Assembly: GCF_027158465.1 (NCBI RefSeq)
Contig: NZ_JAMKYL010000001.1
Location: 310,001 to 374,000, forward strand
Direction: 5' to 3'
Length of the DNA: 64,000 nucleotides
Source: Oxalobacter paeniformigenes
GTDB lineage: Bacteria > Pseudomonadota > Gammaproteobacteria > Burkholderiales > Burkholderiaceae_D
Made by a program: the position numbers and the translations under genes
In this document: positions 55,688-63,729 of the stretch, one piece after another
How positions within the stretch are numbered: the first letter of the stretch is position 1
Layout: each line of letters opens with the position of its first letter
The notes under the pieces: generated by a model
Database searches by the model: none
Told to the model about the DNA's origin: nothing
The model's input: only the letters and a program-made list of their open reading frames with translations

Positions 55688-56677
55688 CTAGCGGACTTCA
55701 AGGCGCATCAGTGCGCTACTGATGGTGTTCATGTCCTTTTTGCTCAGCATGATATTGGCGGCGCGGGCGTTTTCGATCGCCTGGGCGGAATTGAGCGAAC
55801 CGGCCAGTACGCAGGTGATGCCCGGACGATCCAGTGCCCAACGCAGCGCGAGCTGGGCGAGCGTGACTTTTTTCTCATTGGCCAACGGTTTGAGCAATTC
55901 AAGAAAAGCATTGGTCTTGCGGATGCTGTCGTAGGTGAAATGCGGGTTGACGTTGCGTGAATCGTTTTGCGGCCAGGTGTCGCCCGGATGGATTTTGCCC
56001 GAAAGCAGACCGGCTTCCAGCGGACGGTAAGCCAGAATGGCTTTTTTCGTGTCGATGCAGTATGGAACGATTTCTTTTTCGATGGAGCGGTCGAGCATGT
56101 TGTAGGGCATCTGCAACGAGACGATCGGTACGATCTTGCCGATTTCGTCCATTTGCTCCGGTGTGACGTTACTGACGCCGACATAGCGGACCTTGCCCTG
56201 GCGGACCAGCTTTTCGATAGCGCCGAAGGTTTCTTCAAACGGGGTGATATCGTCCGGCCAGTGCAGCTGGTAAAGGTCGATGTAGTCGGTTTTCAGGCGT
56301 TTGAGGCTGTTTTCGCATTCCTCGATGATACTGTCACGGCTGGCATAGCGGTAGATGTCGATGTTTTTGCCCTGGAAATTGCGTACGGTACGGAAATGCG
56401 TACCGTAGTTGTAAATCCAGCGCAAGCCGAATTTCGTCAGAATCTGTACCTTGTCGCGCGGGAAGCATGACAGGGCCTCGCCGATGATGGCTTCGGTGTC
56501 ACCCAGTCCGTAGATCGGCGCCGTGTCGAATGTGGTGACGCCCATCTGGTAACTGGCGCGGATGGCTTCGATAGCCGCTTTCCGTTCGGAGGGCGCCCAG
56601 CCGTTACCGGATGCATAGGAACCGAAAGCGATAACGGAAAGATTCAGGTCGGTGTTGGGTATTTTTCTGGTTTCCAT
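55688..56677 (-). CDS. Aldo/keto reductase
   Basis: 329 residues, GAGGGG before the ATG. NAD(P)H-dependent TIM-barrel oxidoreductase. The catalytic tetrad is visible: Asp and Tyr in FDTAPIYGLGD, Lys in ILTKFGLRW and His in LYQLHWPDD. The C-terminal cofactor region has VLAGSLNSAQAIENARA. The substrate is unknown. It lies 51 bases downstream of the GH15 gene and may share its transcript. Confidence 0.9.
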   Translation of the reverse strand: METRKIPNTDLNLSVIAFGSYASGNGWAPSERKAAIEAIRASYQMGVTTFDTAPIYGLGDTEAIIGEALSCFPRDKVQILTKFGLRWIYNYGTHFRTVRNFQGKNIDIYRYASRDSIIEECENSLKRLKTDYIDLYQLHWPDDITPFEETFGAIEKLVRQGKVRYVGVSNVTPEQMDEIGKIVPIVSLQMPYNMLDRSIEKEIVPYCIDTKKAILAYRPLEAGLLSGKIHPGDTWPQNDSRNVNPHFTYDSIRKTNAFLELLKPLANEKKVTLAQLALRWALDRPGITCVLAGSLNSAQAIENARAANIMLSKKDMNTISSALMRLEVR

Positions 56678-56728
56678 TTTTTTTCCCCTCGTTGGTTGCC
56701 GCCGGGTTTTCCGGTGGCAAGCGGTTAC

Positions 56729-58516
56729 TCAAAAGGCGTTTTCCCACGGTATGGACAGTCTGACGGCACACTGGATCAGACCGACCATACTGTATGTTTG
56801 CGGAAAATTTCCCCACAGTTCGTTTCCCTCGCGCGAGACGTCTGCAGAAAGCAGGCCGAGCCGGTTGCGGCGGGAAAGGATTTTTTCGAATGCGGCACGT
56901 GCCTTGTCTTTCTCGCCGATATAGGCCAGTGCCAGAATCCACCAGAACGTGCAGACCAGCAGCGCCGTGTCCGGTACGCCATCGGTATCCTCGCCTTCGT
57001 AGCGCAGCAGGAAATCCCCGCGCAGGAGCCGTTCGCCGATTCTGGCGACCGTGCCGGTGAAACGGGGGTCGTCCGGTTCCGTGAAACGCAGTTCCGCCAT
57101 CAGCAGAAGGCTGGCATTGACCTCGTCGCCGTCCCATGTGGTGGTGAAGCTGCCGATCGTCTCGTTCCATGCGTGGGCGAGGATGTCGTCGCGGATGGTT
57201 TTGGCATGCGTTTCCCACTGCAGGGCGCGGGTTTTCATGTTCAGTTCCCGCGCGATCGCGGCAAGCCGGTCGCATGCCGCCCAGCACATGACGCTGGAGA
57301 ACGTATGGATGTGTTCATGCCCTTCCCGGTGCCAGATATCCACGTCCGGCTGGTTGTAGCGGGCGAGGGCTTCTTCTCCCAGACGTTCCAGATCGGCAAA
57401 GACGTTGCGGTCGGCGGGGCGGTGCAGGCGCTTGTCGAAAAAGGCTTGTGTACACGCCAGCACGGCAGAGCCGTACACGTCGTTTTGCGTTTCGTGGCAG
57501 GCGTTGTTGCCGATGCGGACCGGTCCGCGCCCGTTGTAGCCGCCCAGCGAGTCGGCCGTGCGTTCCGTCAGATCGGCGTTTCGGTGGATGCCGTACACCG
57601 GCTGGAAGGGCAGGCCCTTCGAATCGGCGATGATGTTGAGGATATATTGCAGATACCGTTCCATCGTGCCGGTCGCGCCGAGCCGGTTCAGGGCGCTGAC
57701 GACGAAGTACGAGTCGCGCACCCAGCTGTAGCGGTAGTCGCGGTTGTGGCGTGCCGCACTGGAACCCGGAATGGATGTCGTGACGGCGGCGATGATCGCG
57801 CCGGTATCGTAAAACGTGTTCATGCGCAGCGTGATGGCGGCACGGATGACGGCGTCCTGCCATTCGAACGGCAGGGAAATGTTGTGTATCCAGTTTTGCC
57901 AGTACCTGACGGTCGCTTCGTAATAGGCGCGGCCGATGTCTTGCGGCGCGGATTCCACCGCCTGGTCCGGGCCGAGAATCAGGGTGACGGAATCGTTGAG
58001 GAAAAACGGCTTTTCATCGAGTATGGAACTGATGGATGCATCGGTCGTCACCCGCAGGGTTTGTTCGGAACCCTTGTAGGAAATATGGTGTGCGCCGGCC
58101 AGCACTTGCGGAGCGTCGCTGCCGTAGTTCGCCGCAGGACGGATACGCAGCGTGATGCGCGGACGTCCCGCGACGCGGCGGATGATGCGGATGATCGTCG
58201 AAGGGGTGAACAGCCTGTCGTGCATCGGAAAACACGGCGCGAAGTCGATGATTTCGATGACATTGTGCGCGTTGTCGCCGAAACGGGTGACCAGAACGGC
58301 GGAATTGCGTTCGTAATACTGGTCCGCCTGGCGGATTTTGTCGAAACCGACGTCGATATAGCCGTATGCCGGTGCGGTGTCGTCAGGTTGCATCAGCCGG
58401 CAGCAGACGGGGTCGCTGTCGAAAGTGGGATAACACCACCAGACGATACGTGCGTTTTTGTCGATCAGGGCGCTGGTGCGCGAATTGCCGATCAGGCCGA
58501 GTTCCAGTGTGTTCAT
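56729..58516 (-). CDS. Glycoside hydrolase family 15 protein (glucoamylase/trehalase-like)
   Basis: 595 residues, the normal length for bacterial GH15. An N-terminal beta-sandwich (about 1-200) is followed by the (alpha/alpha)6 barrel with RDYRYSWVRDSY, HTFSSVMCWAACDRLA and ELWGNFPQTYSMVGLI. Members cleave alpha-glucosidic bonds, and some are trehalases. At the position where the family usually has Glu after IW, this protein has His396 (IWHREGHEH), so the general acid may be missing or shifted. It overlaps otsB by 4 bases, linking it to trehalose metabolism. Confidence 0.88.
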   Translation of the reverse strand: MNTLELGLIGNSRTSALIDKNARIVWWCYPTFDSDPVCCRLMQPDDTAPAYGYIDVGFDKIRQADQYYERNSAVLVTRFGDNAHNVIEIIDFAPCFPMHDRLFTPSTIIRIIRRVAGRPRITLRIRPAANYGSDAPQVLAGAHHISYKGSEQTLRVTTDASISSILDEKPFFLNDSVTLILGPDQAVESAPQDIGRAYYEATVRYWQNWIHNISLPFEWQDAVIRAAITLRMNTFYDTGAIIAAVTTSIPGSSAARHNRDYRYSWVRDSYFVVSALNRLGATGTMERYLQYILNIIADSKGLPFQPVYGIHRNADLTERTADSLGGYNGRGPVRIGNNACHETQNDVYGSAVLACTQAFFDKRLHRPADRNVFADLERLGEEALARYNQPDVDIWHREGHEHIHTFSSVMCWAACDRLAAIARELNMKTRALQWETHAKTIRDDILAHAWNETIGSFTTTWDGDEVNASLLLMAELRFTEPDDPRFTGTVARIGERLLRGDFLLRYEGEDTDGVPDTALLVCTFWWILALAYIGEKDKARAAFEKILSRRNRLGLLSADVSREGNELWGNFPQTYSMVGLIQCAVRLSIPWENAF

Positions 58517-59322
58517 GTCGGTTTCCTTTCGCCGGTCGTGATGTCACCGGCTTTTCGGGATGTTTCCAGCGTGCCGATCACGAAATCGAGCAGGGAAATG
58601 ATGTCTTTCTGTGAATCCAGATAACAGCGTGCATGGCTGTGCGCGCTTTTTTCGATACGAACGGTCAGAATCGATGACGAATCCAGCGCGAAGACGTCTT
58701 CGTCCGTTTCGTCGTCGCCGATATAAAGCGCCGTCGGCGCACCGGCGGCTTTCATGAGCGAGAGCAGTGCGTCGCCCTTGTCCGGTGCGCCAGGCGGTAT
58801 CAGGTTATAGACGAATTTGCCGGGCAGGATGTGGGCTTGCGGCGCGACTTCGGCGAACAGGCGGGTCAGTCTGTGTTCGGTCGCTTCGTAATCGGCGGCC
58901 TTGCGGTAATGTACCGCGAGCGAATAGCGTTTGTTGTCCAGACTGACGCCACGGTCGTAGCGTGAAGCGTCTGAAAGGGCTTTTTTCAGCGCGTCTGCCC
59001 AGCAATCGACCGTCCGCCGATATTGTTCGCTGTCCTTGTTGCGGCCCGGAACCCCTTCCTGACCGTGATTGGCGACGAGATAGTCCGGCTTGAAAGGCAG
59101 ACGGGTGCGGATGTCGGAAAGGGCACGGCCGGTGACGATGGCCACGGGTGTCATGGACTGGAGCCGGACGAGTCTTTCGCAGACGTCAGCCGGCAGACGG
59201 GCGTTTTCGTATCCCATGAACGGGGACAGCGTGCCGTCGAAGTCAAAGGCGCAGAGCATGCCTTCCCGGAGAATCCGGGCGGCCTGGATACGGCCCTGTT
59301 CTGAAAAGAACGGAATCATCAT
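58513..59322 (-). CDS. otsB: Trehalose-6-phosphate phosphatase
   Basis: 269 residues. HAD-family phosphatase that removes phosphate from trehalose-6-phosphate. Motif I is CAFDFDGTLSPF, motif II VTGRAL, and motif IV YIGDDETDEDVF. The synthase gene otsA is not in the window. An AAGAGGTGCC site precedes the ATG region. Coupled to the GH15 gene. Confidence 0.92.
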   Translation of the reverse strand: MMIPFFSEQGRIQAARILREGMLCAFDFDGTLSPFMGYENARLPADVCERLVRLQSMTPVAIVTGRALSDIRTRLPFKPDYLVANHGQEGVPGRNKDSEQYRRTVDCWADALKKALSDASRYDRGVSLDNKRYSLAVHYRKAADYEATEHRLTRLFAEVAPQAHILPGKFVYNLIPPGAPDKGDALLSLMKAAGAPTALYIGDDETDEDVFALDSSSILTVRIEKSAHSHARCYLDSQKDIISLLDFVIGTLETSRKAGDITTGERKPT

Positions 59323-59590
59323 GGCACCTCTTTGTCAGTGGGTGATGGCATCAGTATAACCGAGCTTGTCTGTCGCAGTTCATGACCTGTGACTGGAAAC
59401 CGTGTATTTCAGGGTGCGGTTTCAGCAACATCGGCCTTTTTCGCCATATCGCTTCCGGCAGAAAAGAAAAGTCGGAAAATTGTTGCAAACCCGGATAATG
59501 CACTCTGTACATGGCCATACGATCAGGCCATACTTATACAGTAAAGGTTTTCTGTTCATAAACCGTTTTTACCGGAAAGCGAGCGTTTTC

Positions 59591-60169
59591 GTGAGATCGT
59601 TGGTACTTTTTTGCCTGCTGGCTTTGCAGGCACCTCTGGCATTGGCCTGGCATGGCGTGGTCGACAAGGTCATCGACGGCGACTCGCTCAGGATACGGCA
59701 TGAATCGGGTCGTGTTTATGATGTCAGACTGTATGGCGTGGATGCACCCGAACTGCCGCAGACCAACGGGCATGAAGCGCGTGATGCGGCGCGGAAACTG
59801 GTCGATGGCAAGGCGGTGGAAGTGCAGGTCATCAACGTCGATCCAAACGGCACGACGATTGCGGTCGTTTCGATCAACGACCAGTACAGTCTTCAGGCGT
59901 TTCTGGTCGGATCGGGGCTGGCATGGGTTTATGACGGGCATTGCGATCTGAAGATATGCAACCAGTGGCGTTCGATGCAGCAACAGGCCAAAGCCGCCAA
60001 CCGTGGCCTGTGGATCGATCCGCATCCGGTGCCGCCCTGGAAGTGGCGAGAACAAAGTCATGCGACCACAAAACCGGTTGTCAAAAAACGCCGTACCGTC
60101 CAGCGCAAAAAGACGACGGTGCGCAAAAAGGCGCCTGCCGACATTTCGGCAGAAATGCAGAACGACTAG
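59591..60169 (+). CDS. Secreted staphylococcal-nuclease-like protein
   Basis: 192 residues from GTG 59591, which gives a compact signal peptide (RSLVLFCLLALQAPLALA). An upstream ATG at 59498 would add an unlikely basic extension. The SNase fold is clear (VIDGDSLRIR, VRLYGVDAPELPQ, SGLAWVYDGHC). Of the three catalytic residues of the family, Arg46 and Glu54 are present, but the Arg of the usual DRYGR motif is replaced (DPNGTT, Thr88). The C-terminal 35 residues are Lys/Arg-rich. It may be a binding protein rather than an active nuclease. Confidence 0.8.
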   Translation: MRSLVLFCLLALQAPLALAWHGVVDKVIDGDSLRIRHESGRVYDVRLYGVDAPELPQTNGHEARDAARKLVDGKAVEVQVINVDPNGTTIAVVSINDQYSLQAFLVGSGLAWVYDGHCDLKICNQWRSMQQQAKAANRGLWIDPHPVPPWKWREQSHATTKPVVKKRRTVQRKKTTVRKKAPADISAEMQND

Positions 60170-60185
60170 TCTTGCGGCTTGCATG

Positions 60186-60214
60186 AAAAAACCCCGTCAT
60201 CGACGGGGTTTTTT
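60186..60214. terminator. Bidirectional terminator
   Basis: 13-bp stem AAAAAACCCCGTC / GACGGGGTTTTTT around ATC, serving the SNase-like gene and the convergent MFS gene. Confidence 0.9.
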
Positions 60215-60271
60215 CATATCGGGACACAGGTGTTTTTTCTGGCCGAAAGGGCGATTTCCGGTTTTCACCGT

Positions 60272-61444
60272 TCATGCGGCAGTTCGCACCGTACGTGCGG
60301 GTGCCTCGAAACGCAGCCAGAACAAGAGCAGCAGCAGGCATCCGGTCAGGGCGAGTGCGCTGGCCGGCAGGGTCGTGTATTCGTAACGGTATCCCGCGGA
60401 GACGGGCAGACCGCCCAGCCACGCACCGAGTGCGTTGCCGAGGTTGAAAGCGATCTGGACGCTGGCAGCCCCCAGCATTTCGCCGCCTTTTGCATGGCGT
60501 ATCAGCAAAAGTTGCTGGGGTGCCGAGACGGTGAACAGGCAGGTCGTGCAGACGGTCATGAGCATCAGGGCGCATACCGGATGGGGCGCGAGAAAAAACG
60601 TGGCGAACAGGGCGCAACACATGACGCCTTGCGCCATGAAGGCAATTTTGCCGGGGCCGAACCGGTCGGAGAGACGGCCGCCCGCCAGATTGCCGACCAG
60701 CATGCCCATGCCTGCCAGTACCATGACTGCCGTCATGTCGGACGGGGCGATACCGGAGACACGGGTCAGCAACGGATTGACGTAGCTGAACCAGCAAAAC
60801 GCACCACCGTTGCCCAGCGCGGTGGCGAACAGAATCAGCCAGGGCGGCAAATGGCGGAAGAAGCGGAACTGGCCGAGGATACCGGTATCGGGAAGCGGTG
60901 CGAGATACGGTATCCAGCGACGGATCAGCCAGAACAGTACCAGTGCCCAGAGGCCGACGCCCGCGAACGTGATGCGCCATGAAACGTTGTGGCTGATCCA
61001 GGTGCCGGCGGGTACGCCCAGTACATTGGCCAGCGTCATGCCGGCGGTCATGATGGCGATGGCCTGTGCGACCTTGTCGCGGTCGGAGAGTTTGTCTGCG
61101 ACGATGGAACCGACACCGAAAAATGCGCCGTGCGGCAGGCCGGATATGAAGCGGGTCGCCAGCATGGACCAGTATTCCGGCGCGAAGGCCGTGCAGAGAT
61201 TTCCCAGCGCGATCAGGGCTGCCAGCCCCAGCAGGATTTGTTTGAGCGGCCGGGTGCGTGCGATCAGGACCAGAAGCGGTGCGCCGGCACAGACACCCAG
61301 GGCATAGGCGGCGATGAAATGGCCGGCGGCCGGGATGGAAACGCCGAGATCGGTCGCCACATCAGGCAGCATGCCCATCATGACGAATTCGGCGATGCCC
61401 AGCGCGAAAGTGCCGGCAGCCAGTGCGACAAGACTTTTTTTCAT
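60272..61444 (-). CDS. MFS exporter, DHA1 family (AraJ/YdhP-like)
   Basis: 390 residues with 12 predicted helices. The N-terminus FALGIAEFVMMGMLPDVATDLG is typical of the AraJ/sugar-efflux-like DHA1 group. FISGLPHGAFFGVGSIVA lies in helices 4-5. The substrate is unknown. A monocistronic gene between terminators. Confidence 0.88.
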   Translation of the reverse strand: MKKSLVALAAGTFALGIAEFVMMGMLPDVATDLGVSIPAAGHFIAAYALGVCAGAPLLVLIARTRPLKQILLGLAALIALGNLCTAFAPEYWSMLATRFISGLPHGAFFGVGSIVADKLSDRDKVAQAIAIMTAGMTLANVLGVPAGTWISHNVSWRITFAGVGLWALVLFWLIRRWIPYLAPLPDTGILGQFRFFRHLPPWLILFATALGNGGAFCWFSYVNPLLTRVSGIAPSDMTAVMVLAGMGMLVGNLAGGRLSDRFGPGKIAFMAQGVMCCALFATFFLAPHPVCALMLMTVCTTCLFTVSAPQQLLLIRHAKGGEMLGAASVQIAFNLGNALGAWLGGLPVSAGYRYEYTTLPASALALTGCLLLLLFWLRFEAPARTVRTAA

Positions 61445-61791
61445 ACCGTGTCGTTTTTTCAGTGCGGATGGATAGGCGGTTTTAAACGAAAGGCGCTATT
61501 GTAGCGCCGCCCGTGAAAGCGTGCCGCACGAGCGGATTTCACGGGCGGTATGGTCAGCCTAGGCCTTGTCCGTTTTTTTTCTGGAAAGCGCGACGAGTTG
61601 ATGGCAAAGCGACAGGGTGGAAAGCCGTTGCGCGGGACGGCGACATTGCGCGCGCGTTACCGGCAGGGTGCGGAGGGCATGTGCCGGATGGATGCGCGTC
61701 GGGACCGGCTGCGCGGATGGCGTGCCGGTGATGGTATATTGGCGAAGCCAGACCGGATAGTGTCTGACTTTTCGGGGGTGGCCTGGGATAT
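61445..61791. other. Intergenic region with a long hairpin
   Basis: 347 bases between two minus-strand genes. It holds a 12-bp perfect stem, CCGCCCGTGAAA (61507-61518) and TTTCACGGGCGG (61537-61548), with an 18-base loop that contains a second small stem. No T-run follows. Otherwise nothing is recognised; the open frame across it on the plus strand lacks protein-like content. Confidence 0.5.
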
Positions 61792-62226
61792 TCATGCTCT
61801 GCCGCCGATGTCGTGTCTGCAGTCGCGGAATGTCGGACAGGAAAACGGCTGTTGTGCGGCGTCGAGCTGTTCCATCGCACGGGTTTCCGCCAGTGCGTCC
61901 ACCGATTCGCCGATCAGGCGGGTGATGGTTCTGAACACGTTTTCTTTCCGGCCGCGCTGGGCATCGCGGATGATATCGACGACTTCGCTGTCGTTGAGGT
62001 AACGGATGAACCGGTCGGCGACTTGTACAGTGGTGTCGTCATCGTCGTCACGGGATAGTCTTGCACGGATTTGTTTGCCGAACGTATCGGTGAGCATGTC
62101 GAGTCTGCGCCGGATTTGTTCGTGATCCGTTCGCGGATCGCCGGGATGGCCGACGGCTTTTCCCCAGGTGCAGGAATCGCCGTAGCCGGGTTTGCCATAG
62201 TCATGACGGAATTTTCGATAGTGCAT
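61792..62226 (-). CDS. Orphan 144-residue protein, unknown
   Basis: 144 residues from MHYRKFRHDYGKPGYGDS; GGAGG lies 5 bases before this ATG, which favours it over the ATG at 62238. No membrane segment. A run of five Asp (SRDDDDDTTVQ) is followed by a predicted helical part (VADRFIRYLNDSEVVDII, RTITRLIGESVDALAE). Four Cys are scattered through the protein, two of them near the C-terminus (SCPTFRDCRH). No family is recognised. It is divergent from the HTH pair and may belong to the same accessory locus. Confidence 0.6.
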   Translation of the reverse strand: MHYRKFRHDYGKPGYGDSCTWGKAVGHPGDPRTDHEQIRRRLDMLTDTFGKQIRARLSRDDDDDTTVQVADRFIRYLNDSEVVDIIRDAQRGRKENVFRTITRLIGESVDALAETRAMEQLDAAQQPFSCPTFRDCRHDIGGRA

Positions 62227-62401
62227 GATTGCCTCCATGCCATGTTAGTCCATTTATGGCTATTCTGGATGGGACAATATTTTCGATCAATCCATTTAAG
62301 GTTTGTCTTGTTCTGTCGGCCGTTTGTTTGATGAACGACATGTCGTGGTGCAGTTTGGGGATGCCGGAGAAAAAGCTTGTTGCATAATGGCGATACCGGC
62401 A

Positions 62402-62415
62402 CGCAACGGGTTGCG
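62402..62415. promoter_or_regulatory. Candidate operator before the HTH pair
   Basis: Perfect dyad CGCAAC-GG-GTTGCG, 26 bases before the first HTH start. It could be an autoregulatory site; nothing more supports it. Confidence 0.3.
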
Positions 62416-62441
62416 CGTGTCGTTTTCATGAAGGACAGACC

Positions 62442-62651
62442 ATGAATGCATTATCGCTTTTTACCGCGCGCGAAAAAGAAATCTATGTTCTTTCCGTGAA
62501 AGGGATGGGATGCAAGCAGATCGCGTCCGAACTGGGTATCAGTCCCAATACCGTCAAGAAGTACCGTTCCCGCCTGATGCAAAAGGCAGATGCCGGCAAT
62601 ATGGTGGAACTGGCAGGCCGGATGGCCGGTGAAAAAAAACAGGCCGCCTGA
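62442..62651 (+). CDS. LuxR/GerE-type helix-turn-helix protein, first of pair
   Basis: 69 residues made almost only of a GerE-type HTH (FTAREKEIYVLSVKGMG, CKQIASELGISPNTVKKYRS). There is no receiver or ligand domain. GAAGGACAGACC precedes the ATG. Its last codons contain a run of eight A (62632-62639), and the next HTH gene starts inside it in the +1 frame. Such stand-alone domains act as small transcription factors. Confidence 0.78.
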   Translation: MNALSLFTAREKEIYVLSVKGMGCKQIASELGISPNTVKKYRSRLMQKADAGNMVELAGRMAGEKKQAA

Positions 62652-62844
62652 ATGGCAACAGTTGACCGGCAGACAGCGTCAGGTTGCGCTGCTCGTCGCC
62701 GCAGGCAAGAGCAGCAAGGAAATCGCCCGCGAACTCGATATCCATTACACGACGGTGATGAAACACCGTGAAAACCTGTATGCCCGTCTGGGGGTGGACA
62801 GCGCCTTGTCGCTGGCGTGCTGGCTCTGCGGTTCGGACGTGTGA
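62629..62844 (+). CDS. LuxR/GerE-type helix-turn-helix protein, second of pair
   Basis: 71 residues from GTG 62629 (an alternative is TTG 62662). Another bare GerE HTH: LTGRQRQVALLVAAGKSSKEIARE (over two helices) and IHYTTVMKHRENLYARLGV. It overlaps the previous gene by 23 bases in another frame, across an A8 run. Loss of one A would fuse both into a double-HTH protein of about 133 residues. It may be made by coupling or by slippage. Confidence 0.72.
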   Translation: MKKNRPPEWQQLTGRQRQVALLVAAGKSSKEIARELDIHYTTVMKHRENLYARLGVDSALSLACWLCGSDV

Positions 62845-62874
62845 AAACGGCCGGACGGCAGGCAGTGCGGTTTT

Positions 62875-62899
62875 GTCAATACGTGATCGGTAGCCTTTT
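62875..62899 (+). promoter_or_regulatory. 25-bp element shared with the orphan gene at 55016 (copy B)
   Basis: GTCAATACGT, then GAT, then CGGTAGCCTTTT; 23 of 25 identical to 54932-54956. It lies 89 bases before the ATG at 62964, and both copies are preceded by a similar GCGG/ACGG-TTTT stretch. Probably the control site of the DUF2589-like operon. Confidence 0.55.
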
Positions 62900-62963
62900 T
62901 TTCGTGCATGAAAACCGCACAATGGTTGTCGTGTGAAACCACAGCCGAGATGAAGGAGCTGCC

Positions 62964-63209
62964 ATGGACGAATGGACGAAACTGACCAAAAACAGGGTTT
63001 TTATTTCCGATATCGGTATCGACAGGATGGCGGAAATAGACGGGAAAGAGACTGTCGTCGGGCGTTATGCCGTCTGGGCGCCTGCGCCGGGGGGATCGCA
63101 TCATCGTGTCGTCGAGGTCGGACGTGATTGCGGGGTATTGATGAAAAAGTACGGTGTTCCCGCCGAACGGGTGTTGCGTCTTGAAATGACGGGGTGCACC
63201 CATGGCTGA
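62964..63209 (+). CDS. Orphan 81-residue protein at the head of the DUF2589-like operon
   Basis: 81 residues from MDEWTKLTKNRVFISDIG, with GAAGGAG before the ATG. No signal or membrane segment; a probable small beta-rich protein (VVGRYAVWAPAPGGSHHRVV). Its end overlaps the next gene by 8 bases, so it is cotranslated with it. No family is recognised. Confidence 0.62.
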   Translation: MDEWTKLTKNRVFISDIGIDRMAEIDGKETVVGRYAVWAPAPGGSHHRVVEVGRDCGVLMKKYGVPAERVLRLEMTGCTHG

Positions 63210-63708
63210 TGTCAGTCTGTCCGATCTGTTTTCCGCGATCAGCCGTGCGATGCTCGATGCACAGCAGGCCGTCTCACAGGCCAGCGTCAACCAGTACTGG
63301 AATTATTTTCGGCCGGCGGACGGGCTGCGGGCTTCGCTTGCCGGGCAAGCGGGCGTGGCCGAAGGGGAAGCGCTGGTGCCGCTGATGCGCAAAATCGTCA
63401 TTCCCGCGCCAAACGGCAAGGGCGTGGCCTCGGAATTGTCGGTGCCGCTGGTGTCTCTGGTCAACCATGGCAGTTTCAGTCTGGAGCAAGTCACGCTGAA
63501 GATGCGGGTCGCCGCGTCTGTCGATGAAGCGGGCGGCCCCCTGAAAGTATCCGTTTTGCCTGCACGGCGCCGGGATGAAACGCTTCAGGCGACAGACGGG
63601 CAGGATGCCGTGCCGGATACGGCGCAGGAAATCGAGCTGGTTTTCAGGCGGGAAGCGCCTGCCGAGGGCATTTCCCGGATTACAACCGAAGCGATCAAGC
63701 TTCTTTGA
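63202..63708 (+). CDS. DUF2589-like protein, first
   Basis: 168 residues. An N-terminal helix (LSDLFSAISRAMLDAQQAVSQ) is followed by a beta-rich part with SELSVPLVSLVNHGSFSLEQ, the pattern of the DUF2589 family (a conserved VPLL-L-P-like strand and an ordered beta-sandwich). Function of the family is not known to me. The family call is from memory of the pattern and is moderate. It starts inside the preceding gene. Confidence 0.6.
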   Translation: MADVSLSDLFSAISRAMLDAQQAVSQASVNQYWNYFRPADGLRASLAGQAGVAEGEALVPLMRKIVIPAPNGKGVASELSVPLVSLVNHGSFSLEQVTLKMRVAASVDEAGGPLKVSVLPARRRDETLQATDGQDAVPDTAQEIELVFRREAPAEGISRITTEAIKLL

Positions 63709-63729
63709 GGAAAGAAAGGAGGGGACATC

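Noticed and set aside
56696..58624. 642-codon open frame on the plus strand
   Set aside because: Antisense to the GH15 gene, which has clear family motifs and is coupled to otsB.
61550..62002. 150-codon plus-strand frame
   Set aside because: No ribosome site, Ser/Arg-rich shadow-like composition, and it overlaps the better supported gene at 61792-62226.
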